Source of the DNA: Rhizopus arrhizus
Lineage: Eukaryota > Mucoromycota > Mucoromycetes > Mucorales > Rhizopodaceae
Direction: 5' to 3'
DNA: 64,000 nucleotides
NCBI GenBank assembly: GCA_024220505.1
Contig: JAKZZE010000021.1
Location: 806,001-870,000 of the forward strand
Within the stretch, counting starts at the first letter, position 1. The number at the start of each line of letters is the position of its first letter. The notes under the pieces are model-generated. The model made no database searches and had not been told where the DNA came from. It saw nothing but the letters and a program-made list of their open reading frames with translations. Below are positions 48,111 through 57,204 of the stretch, piece by piece. The position numbers were made by a program, and so were the translations under genes.

Positions 48111-48212
48111 AAAATAAATAAGAAAGAAAAATAATAATAAAGTTACATAATCTGCTTTTTCTCTCCTTTTTTATACTCTTTTTATTTGAGAGAAAAAATA
48201 AGTGGTATTATC

Positions 48213-49577
48213 TTAATCCTGGATAGGTTGTAATTCTTGGATTTGCTTAATAAGAAATGCTTTTTCATCATTAAATTGTTCATCATCTTGTCTGTCGTTA
48301 TGAAAATTTCCAAGAAAGTGAATCAATTTTTCTTGATTTTTAATCAAAATATCCACAATGGGCCTCGTTTTGTGAGGATTTGCAACAAACACCTTGAACA
48401 CGTGAAATGCTTCGAATTGGATATTTCTACTGCGATCTCGAAGTAAATTCATCATCAATTTAAGGTTATCTGCGTTGCTAATATAACGAGTCATGACTGT
48501 AAAGTTGGTTCTGTCCAGCAATATTTCACCCAATAACTTGTATATGTGTTAATAATATTAGCAGTTCATATTTAATGCTTACCTTTAAAGATTGTCTCTT
48601 CGTAACATAATTCTCGGATTGTAGCAGTCTCCTGTAGTGTTCAAAGAACTAACATCTTGTTTTGTTTTTAACTTGATTTATAAAGGAAAAAGGTAAGGCT
48701 TACATCATCATAGTTCAGTTCTAAAAAGTCTGCTACCATCTGTTTATGTCTTGTAAGAATTTCTTTGAAAGAAGCAAAAGCATCTGAAGCAATATCAAAC
48801 GTACTCATTTCTACATATTCAAAAAATTGATAAAATTTGCCTGAATATAAAATGATCTTTGCTAATGCCTCATGACGAATACATTCACGCAAAATCAAAC
48901 CGCAATTTAAAGCAACTTCAGGCTGTTCATATCTAAATAGTTTGATTAAAGCAAAATAAAATAAATTGAATGCGCTCTTTTACTATCTTGCTTCCTTTTA
49001 CTTACCCTCTTAATAGATTAAAAAGAATATCTTCACGTCCACATATATGTTCTACTGTAGGCCATCTAGAACCGATTTGTCTTCTCAATAAATTATTGAA
49101 TATTTGCGCAACATCTTTCTTTGCCTAATAAAATAGAAAGGTAAGTTTTCTTTTCTCCAATTTTCCTTGTAATTTTTACTTCAAATTCAAATTTTTGAAT
49201 ATTTAATATCAACGACTGAAGCAAATCTGTCTTATAAACTTCTTGAGCTAATTGGGCAACAAGATCGGGACTAGGATCATGGTCTACAAAAGGAAAATGA
49301 ATACTTTCTTATTATCTAGTATTAATAATAGAAACCATCTTCTCCATAAAGTATATTCTTTATCAATACTAGATATTTTGATACTTCCTCTGTTGCCTTG
49401 TCATTTTAAAAAATCGCTTTAATACACGGTTTCTCTTTGTTTCTGTTTCTTCCGTGTTTCTTCCTTTTTTTTTACCTTGCGTTTGTCCTGTCCGTCTAGT
49501 TTATGAATGGCATCTTTGACATGCTTTACAATATCGTGTGGTGTCTTTTGCTTTGTCTTAAAAATGTTGAAATTCAT
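48213..49577 (-). CDS. HYM1: HYM1 / MO25 scaffold protein
   Basis: Seven exons (49476-49577, 49336-49396, 49180-49283, 49006-49124, 48704-48932, 48583-48648, 48213-48536) join in phase to 334 residues, matching MO25 (about 340). Visible family segments are [80 protein letters not shown] and [19 protein letters not shown]25 is a helical-repeat scaffold activating Ste20-type (GCK) kinases; in fungi Hym1 works with Kic1 upstream of Cbk1-Mob2 in the RAM network. The first exon start follows a plain AT-rich leader. Confidence 0.92.
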
Positions 49578-49859
49578 TTCGAAAAGATGAAAAAGAAAAA
49601 GAATATAGAGAAAAAAGGACAAAAAACATTTTTTATTTATTGATCAAAAAGAAACTGAGATTAAACAAAACAATAAAATTAAGCCGTAAATATTTTTTTC
49701 GTTCAAAATCACCTGTAAAATCCTAATCTTCTTTTTCTAAAATTTGCAGAAGCATTGCTTACTCTATCCATCCTATCTGCTTTCTACGATGAACTGAGCT
49801 CTTGCAGCGAATTGGCTGTTGTTGGCTCTTCTTGAATTGGCATAAATGACGTCTTTAAT

Positions 49860-49893
<34 letters not shown>

Positions 49894-50084
49894 GATGAAA
49901 ATTTTAATGTTTATTAAAACTCATCAAAGAGTATAAGGATTAAGAGCGATACAAGTGTATTAAACAGTGACTTGTCGCGAAAATACAAAAGAAATTAGCA
50001 TAGAGAATTGTAAGCAGATAGTTTCAATAGCTCTTTTTGGATTTGATTGATGACAATCTCATCGTCTTTAATAATTTCGGATTG
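49578..50084. other. Spacer between HYM1 and the second mobile element
   Basis: About 500 bp. A run of about 30 T lies near 49861. The right end is the TA flanking the DD34E element. No gene seen. Confidence 0.45.
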
Positions 50085-50350
50085 TACAGTATTTGCACTT
50101 TAAATTCGGACAAAATGATTTTTTTTTCAGATGAATAAGAATTTTAACTTCAGACACATTTTTTTTTTTCAGAAAATTTTATAAAAAAAATCAGACGAGT
50201 AGTAAAGAAGTATTCAGACAAAATAATATAAGGTATTCGGATATGATGACGAGTAAAACTGCAATAGCTCATTATACAAGGCTAAGTTCTTCCTCAAGAC
50301 ATCTGTTCCAAAATGACTCTGAATGTCTGATCCATCCAAGACAATCTTCC
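50085..50350. repeat. 266-bp repeat, copy A
   Basis: The left (transposase 3') end of the element, repeated in inverted orientation at 56939-57204. The two copies differ by about two substitutions and small homopolymer changes. Confidence 0.85.
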
Positions 50351-51835
50351 GTGGAGACAGACCTACATGCTTCTTGTATTCTAGGAGTTAAACTATCCAA
50401 AGCGCTAAGCGGATTTCTTTTTACATGCTTTTTTATCTTGGACCAGCACTCTTCAATAGGATTCAAAAAAGGAGAGTAAGGAGGCATGAACAATGGTTTA
50501 TAGCCACCGCTTTTGATAGCTTCTACCACATAATGAGAGTGGTGAACCCTGCAGTTGTCCATGACAATGTAGAAGCCCTTTTTATCGTGCTTATCCAGAA
50601 CATCCATAACGTCTCGAACAAAATGTACAACGTAGTAGGCGGTTGTACCTTTCTTTACCTTTGTTTTGGGAACCTCTTCGGTTTTAGCTTTTCTCTTTTT
50701 ACTTTCAGGTACGGGGAACTCTTTCGCAATTTTAGCGACATCACTATCCTTTAAAGGTATAACTTTTGAGAAGTTTATTGTTCCAAATGGTGAGATACAC
50801 CCAACGATACTGAGATTAACACCTCGTTGAGTTGAAACTTTCACAATCGCTGGAGTACCTTTAACAGACCAAGCTCTACTTCTAATTTGGTGAGAGTTGA
50901 ATCCCGCCTCATCTATAAACACACAATTCTTCTGAAAATCAACGCCAGCAGCTTTCCACTCAGTGATTATTTGATGTCGTAGTTTGATAGTTCTTGGTGC
51001 ATCTCTTTCCATGGTATAGGTATGCGGAGTCTTTAGCGAGAGTCTAACCTTTTCTTTCATATGTTTACTAAGTCCACTTGCAGATATTTCAAGGTCACTA
51101 AACAGTCTGCAAAGCTCTTCTCTTGATATGTCCACTGTGACACATGGATTTTTATCGACCAATTTTACAAGGAAGTCGGTGTGCTCTTGCTTTAACTTAA
51201 CGTTGTTCGCTCTTACAGCCCCGTTAATTTTAGAAGTTCTCTTTTCACAACCTTTGGGTATAACGGTTCCATCGCCATTGTTCCACTGCTTTAGTATCTC
51301 ATAAGCAGTCGACCTTGGGATAAAGCAGGTTTTCGCATGTTTCGCAATAGAACCACCTTCTTCCTGCATTAAATGAATGAATCTTCTGATATCATCTTGC
51401 CCATATGCTTTATAAACTTGCTGTTTGCTTTTGGTATTTCCTTCAAAATGAAGTGGACCTTCGTCAATTTTATTTTCTATTTCTGGATCGCTCTCATTTT
51501 CAGATTCTGGAACAATGCTTTCATCTACTTCTTGTATCTCTGTCGCAGCATACGTTTCTATATCTTTTGGTGCTTGCAACACTGTTGTATCATTTGCTAA
51601 CATTTACAACCTGCCGTACGTATATGTAGGATCTTCATCAATGTCCATGTGCTCAATGAGCTGCTCTACAAAAGGCTCGCTCATTACTATCTCATTTGCC
51701 ACATTGTAACGTTCTTCCATCTTGGTATATCTTTGTATCGAGTTGGGTAAAGAAAGAAGTGGTCTAAAATAGTACGTCTGAAGTTAAAATTTTTATTCAT
51801 CTCATTTTGTCCGAATTTAAAGTGCACAATTTCTG
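50087..51835. mobile_element. DD34E (IS630/Tc1-like) transposon with intact transposase
   Basis: Terminal inverted repeats of about 65-75 bp flank an uninterrupted transposase. The left end begins CAGTATTTGCACTTTAAATT after TA (50085-50086). The right end, read inverted, is CAGAAATTGTGCACTTTAAA, reaching 51835. Inner parts share AGATGAAT-AAxAATTTTAACTTC. The right end lacks a flanking TA, so that terminus has drifted or the element lies inside a larger structure. A third inverted copy of the left end occurs at 56939-57202. Confidence 0.75.
50272..51603 (-). CDS. DD34E transposase, intact
   Basis: An open frame of 443 residues without stops. Order: acidic N-terminus; a helix-turn-helix (YGQDDIRRFIHLMQEEGGSI, then STAYEILKQW); a second DNA-binding part (NPCVTVDISREELCRLFSD). 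The DDE_3-type core follows: CVFIDEAGFN, IVMDNCRVHH and SPFLNPIEECW, with 34 residues between the second Asp and the Glu. An insert rich in Lys/Glu (ESKKRKAKTEEVPKTKVKK) lies inside the core. Upstream, an in-frame segment from an ATG at 51720 (MEERYNVANEIVMSEPF) is separated from this start by one TAA. The full-length protein may once have been about 38 residues longer. All three catalytic residues are present, so activity is possible. Confidence 0.85.
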   Translation of the reverse strand: MLANDTTVLQAPKDIETYAATEIQEVDESIVPESENESDPEIENKIDEGPLHFEGNTKSKQQVYKAYGQDDIRRFIHLMQEEGGSIAKHAKTCFIPRSTAYEILKQWNNGDGTVIPKGCEKRTSKINGAVRANNVKLKQEHTDFLVKLVDKNPCVTVDISREELCRLFSDLEISASGLSKHMKEKVRLSLKTPHTYTMERDAPRTIKLRHQIITEWKAAGVDFQKNCVFIDEAGFNSHQIRSRAWSVKGTPAIVKVSTQRGVNLSIVGCISPFGTINFSKVIPLKDSDVAKIAKEFPVPESKKRKAKTEEVPKTKVKKGTTAYYVVHFVRDVMDVLDKHDKKGFYIVMDNCRVHHSHYVVEAIKSGGYKPLFMPPYSPFLNPIEECWSKIKKHVKRNPLSALDSLTPRIQEACRSVSTEDCLGWIRHSESFWNRCLEEELSLV

Positions 51836-52339
51836 AGTTATAAAATAATAAGGGAAACAAATTCAAGTATAGATCTAAAATCATGATGCTACTAATAACA
51901 TGCTAATAATATGCGCTCAACCTTCGCTTCGTTACGGTACGCTGAAGAAATGTTCTATACATATTATAACCTTTCTGAGAGGAGAACCCCAGACCCCTCT
52001 CGTTTTCAATGCTAATACTATGCGTTCGACCTGCACTTCGTTACGGTGGACTAAATAGGACTTGTTGCTCGACCTACGCTTCGCTTTGGTCAGCGATAAA
52101 ATATAAAAAAGGTTTACTATTATATTTGGGATTTATTAATTGAACATCATACATAAGATCATTATTTTACTTTAATTGAACATCCTAATATTTTTTGTAT
52201 TGAACATCATAAAATCATCATATTATTGGTATGAGTATCATACATACTACTATAAAACTATTTTTAATTATACAAATGTTGTTTCGTATATATATAAACT
52301 GACTAAAGAAGGTATAAACGTTATAAAAAAGAAAGGAAA
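51836..52339. other. Spacer with three short CTTCG-type repeats
   Basis: No gene. Three related segments lie near 51912, 52020 and 52067, each with a core resembling GACCTxCxCTTCGTTACGGT; they are GC-richer than the surroundings. Their role is unknown. Confidence 0.45.
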
Positions 52340-54056
52340 TTACTCTTCCTCGGTTGTCTCAGAAGGAGATGCTTTTCTCTTCTTATGATTGATCTCTGCA
52401 GCCACAAAACAAGGAGGAAAGTAAATAAGCTCATTATTATCGAGAGCCACTGAAGAAGCAATATCATTTATAAAATTGGTGGTTTCTCTCATCACCTGGG
52501 CACAGTTGTAAACCAATTTTAAAACGGGAGGCAAGAGACGGGCAATCTCTGCCACTGATTCTGGCATATGAAGTCTTTCAGTGCTTTTGATCATGGCAAT
52601 TGAACCTCTATCATGAGTCATCAAGAGGCCGGAGATATTGAACCCTATCACAAAAGAAATTAGAACGGCACATAAATATTGTGAGAAGTTTTTTGCTTTA
52701 CCGCTGATGATTAGCCCGATGGTGATAATCTTGCTTGCATCAATTTTATATTGCTGTACCAAATGGTACGCAAAATTCTTCATCATTATGGGCGTTTTAA
52801 TAGACTTCTCGTTCATTTCTTTGGTTCCATTCTGTCCTTCATCTTCCAAACCTATCTCTAAACAGCCGATTTCATGAGACAAGTGTTTGAAGACAAGATC
52901 AGCCCTCTCGGAAGACTGCTTGCGACAAACCTTGCTCATTGAACCGATTGTTCGATTTACGTTCTTATTCTCACCAGAAGACATACTCGCAGAAGCTCTA
53001 TTCAAACGCAAAGTCAGTCAGAGGGTTTCAAGCAAGTGAGAAAATATCACATTAGGTCTTACGTTTCTACGGTTGTATTACTTAATCTATAGCTTTTCTT
53101 TATGAATCCGTAAACATCCTCCAATAAATCTTGCTCGGTTCTGCGAGGCAAGACCTTCTCATTTTCAATGAATAAACAAGCATAATCCAAAATGCTTCGT
53201 TTTACCCAGTACTCCTCTGGGTTATAAATTGGATCGGCTTTGACAGCATCAAATTCGTCGTAGATGCTTCGAAATGTATTCTGTATAGAGAATTTAATTA
53301 ATTTTAAAGCAAAATCAAATGAAATAAGCGGTATGCGAGACTTACTTTTTTGTCTAACTTTGATAGTAAATCTTCAATATTAGTTGGTAACGGTCTACCA
53401 AGTTCATTGTGAGAATTGCTATAAGTAATTATTTCATCAAGATCTTCAGCGGAAAAACAGCTTCTCCATAATGAGCTTTTAGGATCCATGATCATGGAAT
53501 GCGTAGGGCTACGAGATTAAAATATCACGTTAGTATACATATTGTTATGGAAGTTGATATATTTACTGCTCATATAAAAATTCTTTTGATTTCATATATA
53601 TTTTATCTTCTACAGCTGTTCCAGAGTTCAATACCCACTTTTTGTTAATTTTTTTATAATTCTCAGATAACTTAAGTTTGTCTGCAACTGTCAAATCTCT
53701 TTGATAATTTAATGAAGAGGTGCTACTTGCTTTTGAGCTGGTATCTCTTGTAGACAATTGAGATCCTGAAGATGAGGGAGTATTACTTGCTTTTCTAGAC
53801 GATCCAGATAGTGATTGGTCGTATTTCTGTATAATATGTGGCTCAACAATCCTTTCCCAATGGTCCTCGCCTCTTTTACAAATTATTCCAATCTCCTTTG
53901 CGATCTTTTTAAATGCGTGTTTCCAAGCGCCTTTATACTTAGCAAGTGGAGACTTGTCGTATTTGTCAATAATGGTTGTACTCAGTTCTTTAATGAACTC
54001 ATTCCAATCGATCTTTTTATCTGCTGTTGCCTTTGATGTTATTGTGAGGGCGATCA
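52340..54056 (-). CDS. Accessory gene of unknown function, 5' part missing
   Basis: Five exons fit in phase: 53567-54056, 53346-53508, 53063-53280, 52702-52997 and 52340-52644. They encode about 490 residues. Visible features: an N-terminal helical part (WNEFIKELSTTIIDKYDKSP); a Ser-rich linker; YWVKRSILDYACLF; then a block ERADLVFKHLSHEIGCLEIGL that looks like a nuclease-type D...E strand pair. A helical segment (EKSIKTPIMMKNFAYHLVQQ) and a basic Lys/Arg end follow. I recall this pattern in expanded hypothetical families of Mucoromycota, unverified. The most upstream exon begins at an acceptor (TTTAG), so the start codon must lie further right. A Tc1-like insertion begins 25 bp upstream, within that intron. 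Confidence 0.6.
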
Positions 54057-54081
54057 CTAAATATAATATTATAAGTAAGTA

Positions 54082-55317
54082 CAGTGCCCCACAAAACCCT
54101 TCAAGTGTTTTGCTTTTTTTCGTTTTTTGCTTGTCACGAAGCATTGAGTACTACAATTGGTAGCATGCTATACCTTATTTGAAAGCTACGGTGGCAGGGT
54201 ATTTGGATAATGTTTAAACTCCGAGCTCCATGCAATGGCCACGGAGTAATGACACTTTAAAAACAGACACACACTTGAAGGGTTTTGTGGAATTTTTGTT
54301 TAACAATTAATATTTAGGATGTCCTCCTTTTGCATTGTAAACTGCTTTAATGCGTTTAGGCATACTTTCTATGAGTTTTTGACACTCATTCTGAGTAATT
54401 GACTCCCAAACATTCTCTACTCTTGACCATAATTCGAGCATTCCGTCAGGCTGCTTTTCATATTGTAATAAACGACGGTTTACGATTGACCATAGGTTCT
54501 CAATAGGATTTAAGTCAGGAGAGTGAGGTGGCCATCTTGATACAGTAATATTATTGTTTTCCAGTCATTCAGAGACTTTTTTGGCAGTATGGATACTAGC
54601 ATTGTCTTGCTGAAATATAATATCTTCTTTTTGAAGGTCATACCAATCAATCGTTTTCATTAATTCATCTTCCAAAGTACCAATATAAAAGTCAGAATTG
54701 ATGCTTCTCTTGATATTCGATAGGTATCCAACGCCATACCATGTTAAACAGCCCCACAGCATCAATGAACCTCCTCCATGCTTGATCATATGCTGAACCT
54801 GAAAGTCTTTTAACTTGTCACCATTTGTCCAAGTCCATTGTAAACCATCTGAACCAATTCTATTCACTTTAGTTTCGTCGCTGAAAATGACCTTTTTCCA
54901 GTCCTCGATGGTCCATGATAGATGCGCACGTGCAAATTCATATCTTTTCTTCATACGGTGCTTAGTCAAAGGTAGGACTTTAGGCTTATGAATTGCTGCA
55001 TAACCTGATTCTTTTAAAAAACGTCTAATAGTCTCAGCACTAATATTTTCACCATCTTCTAACAACTTTCTAGCAGCGTCTGAAGCATTTTTGTAATTGC
55101 CAGAGTTGAAGTTTCGCAAGATTCGACGACCTAGTAATGTCGAGATTACGAATGGCCTGCCTCCATTAGTTTTGAAATCTCCCAAATCATGGTTTTTTCG
55201 GATTTTTGAAATAGTTCCAGTACTGTCACCAGTCTTCGTTGATACTTCTTCTCCAGAAACTCTCTCTTTAAGAAGTTGAACGATTCTGTTCTGCATGTCA
55301 TTGCTAATTGGTCGCAT
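54082..55317. mobile_element. Tc1/mariner-type transposon, right end not found
   Basis: A terminus CAGTGCCCCACAAAACCC preceded by TA lies at 54080-54108. An inverted partial copy (54271-54290) forms a bipartite end with about 160 bp between, as in IR/DR-type Tc1 elements. The transposase follows on the minus strand. No matching terminus was found right of 55317, so the right side is deleted or decayed. It is inserted in the probable first intron of the accessory gene. Confidence 0.6.
54307..55317 (-). pseudogene. Tc1-type (DD34E) transposase with one nonsense codon
   Basis: Apart from a TGA at 54565-54567 the frame is open for 336 codons. Two helix-turn-helix parts (MQNRIVQLLKERVSGEEVST; GRPFVISTLLGRRIL) precede the catalytic core: KVIFSDETKVNRIG, IIFQQDNASIHT and SPDLNPIENLW, with 34 residues between the last two acidic residues. 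The C-terminus SMPKRIKAVYNAKGG is typical of Tc1. The stop falls between the second Asp and the Glu and looks like a TGG to TGA transition. The copy is thus young and disabled by one change. Confidence 0.85.
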
Positions 55318-55860
55318 GTTACTTAATTAGGTTATGTTATAAAAAAAGGCAAACAAAAAAATAGAAAGTTGTAAATAAACAAAACGTTTTACACAAGAAG
55401 TTGACAAATCACATTTTTGTGACGTTTATGATGATTTTTACGACATTTACTAACGAATCTTGTTATGTTGAATTAAGCGAAAACTCTTACCGTCATCATG
55501 TTCTTTATTACTAAGAATTTGTTGCTTATCGGCCACCGCAAAAAATCCTTATAGGTCGCCATCTCTTTGTACGCAAGGTAGCTGCATATTATTGTGGATG
55601 AGTGGTGATGATACAAGCGACAAATAAAGTGCAGTATAGATAAGAGTCATACAAGATTGTTTATCAAGCAATAATGATGAAATCTGATTATTAGAGAGGT
55701 TAAAAATAAAGATATCCTTTTTTTTTCGTGTTTTCGTTTCCAATAGTCTTTTACGAGTGGTAGAATCCCGGCAAGATTAAATTGCGTAATGAACCTGCAA
55801 AGTACTGGCCATTTTCCGTTTTCATCGAACTTGAAATTGATAAGTAAACGTTTTTGTCAT
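55318..55860. other. Spacer, no gene resolved
   Basis: Sequence between the Tc1 transposase and the phosphatase-like relic. It should contain the missing Tc1 end and perhaps the first exon of the accessory gene, but neither could be recognised. Low-confidence phosphatase-like remnants may extend into 55750-55860. Confidence 0.35.
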
Positions 55861-55861
55861 A

Positions 55862-56905
55862 CTAGATGACGCTCATCAATCGAACTTTGCTAAGTATTTT
55901 TTCTTCTTTGTGCTTGACATCAGTTTTGCAGTCACCAGTGCCAATAAAGTTTCTATATAAGAAATAACCATATCTTCTTTTCCTCAGGCAGACTACAAAT
56001 AACAGTGAGTACAACAACTTTTTCACCAATGCCAAATACAATGTTTCCAATCTATACATTCTTTGTCACTTCGTTTGCTCCACTCATTTTTCTCATTTGT
56101 ATATTTTCCAACTCCCAAAAGTCCAATCGTCTCTTGGACAGACCAGTTGAATCGTACATGACGAGCTCTGTATAATTATTCTCATATACGGAAAAGTCTA
56201 TACAATATTTTAGTAAGTAAAAAAGTAAAACACAATATCATCTTACCATCCTTTATAATAATCGTCTTGTATTCAATCTTGTTTGCATGAATGACTGCAG
56301 ATTTTTCCACGGCATCCAATTGTTGTTGTCGCACCTGAAACAAATTTTGTTGAGCTTTTGAAATAATTTCTGCAAAAGTCTCGATTGGCTAGCTTTTGTT
56401 TGGATAGTAAGCAGCGAGAATCAAGTAACGGTATTATGTAAGCACTACTAGAGTGCAGTACATACATAAATACAAGCACTATAATATCGCATAAGGTAGC
56501 AAAACGGGCAATTTGGTCTGAAAAGTTGCGCAAGTTGATACTCATCTCGGTATTGGCTATAAAAAGGCTACTGGTGACATCAATGACTTGTAATGGTAAA
56601 ACAGATTCTACTAAGCGACTTGAATTTTCTAATTCATCACAATGAATAACTATCATGCCTCAGTACCGGGGTGGTATACTTCTTCGTACGGCAAAAAACA
56701 AGTTTTGTTGATTCGACATGCCGTCTACGCCATGAAGCCATGGAAATAATATATCATTTGGTAAAGGAAAACTTTTGTACAAGTTTTGAAATTCGTGAAA
56801 CGATTGTGCTGTGGTTGTGTATATATTGTCATGGTGTAGTTCCAAGTGTGAAATAGGTATTTCAAATAGTATCTTGTTCCATTTTGATTGTATAGAGGAG
56901 AAACA
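55862..56905 (-). pseudogene. PPS1-like dual-specificity phosphatase relic, truncated
   Basis: Read on the minus strand: IPISHLELHHDNIYTTTAQS and ILFPWLHGVDGMSNQQNLFF, then a TGA at about 56670 (CGA expected), then GMIVIHCDELENSSRLVESV and SINLRNFSDQIARFATLCDII. A next block reads ETFAEIISKAQQNLFQV and KIEYKTIIIKD; after a 48-nt intron come DFSVYENNYTELVMYDS and DFWELENIQMR, then a TAG where Trp is expected. Further stops follow. The FPWLHG and NFxxQxARxAxxCDII arrangement recalls fungal PPS1-type phosphatases. The HCxxGxxRS catalytic site was not found. Upstream the gene is cut by the transposon fragment at 56939. The two first stops look like C-to-T/G-to-A transitions. Confidence 0.5.
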
Positions 56906-56938
56906 AAGAAAAAATTAGAGACGAAAAAAATTTACTAT

Positions 56939-57204
56939 GGAAGATTATCTTGGATGGATCAGACATTCAGAGTCGTTTTGGAACAGATGTCTTGAGGAAG
57001 AACTTAGCCTTGTATAATGAGCTATTGCAGTTTTACTCGTCATCATATCCGAATACCTTATATTATTTTGTCTGAATACTTCTTTACTACTCGTCTGATT
57101 TTTTTATAAAATTTTCTGAAAAAAAAAAAAATGTGTCTGAAGTTAAAATTCTTATTCATCTGAAAAAAAATCATTTTGTCCGAATTTAAAGTGCAAATAC
57201 TGTA
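56939..57204. repeat. 266-bp repeat, copy B: solo transposon end, inverted
   Basis: Near-identical inverted copy of 50085-50350. It contains the last 26 or so codons of the DD34E transposase (LGWIRHSESFWNRCLEEELS), the stop codon, and the terminus ending at a TA (57203-57204). No other part of the element is present here. Confidence 0.85.
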
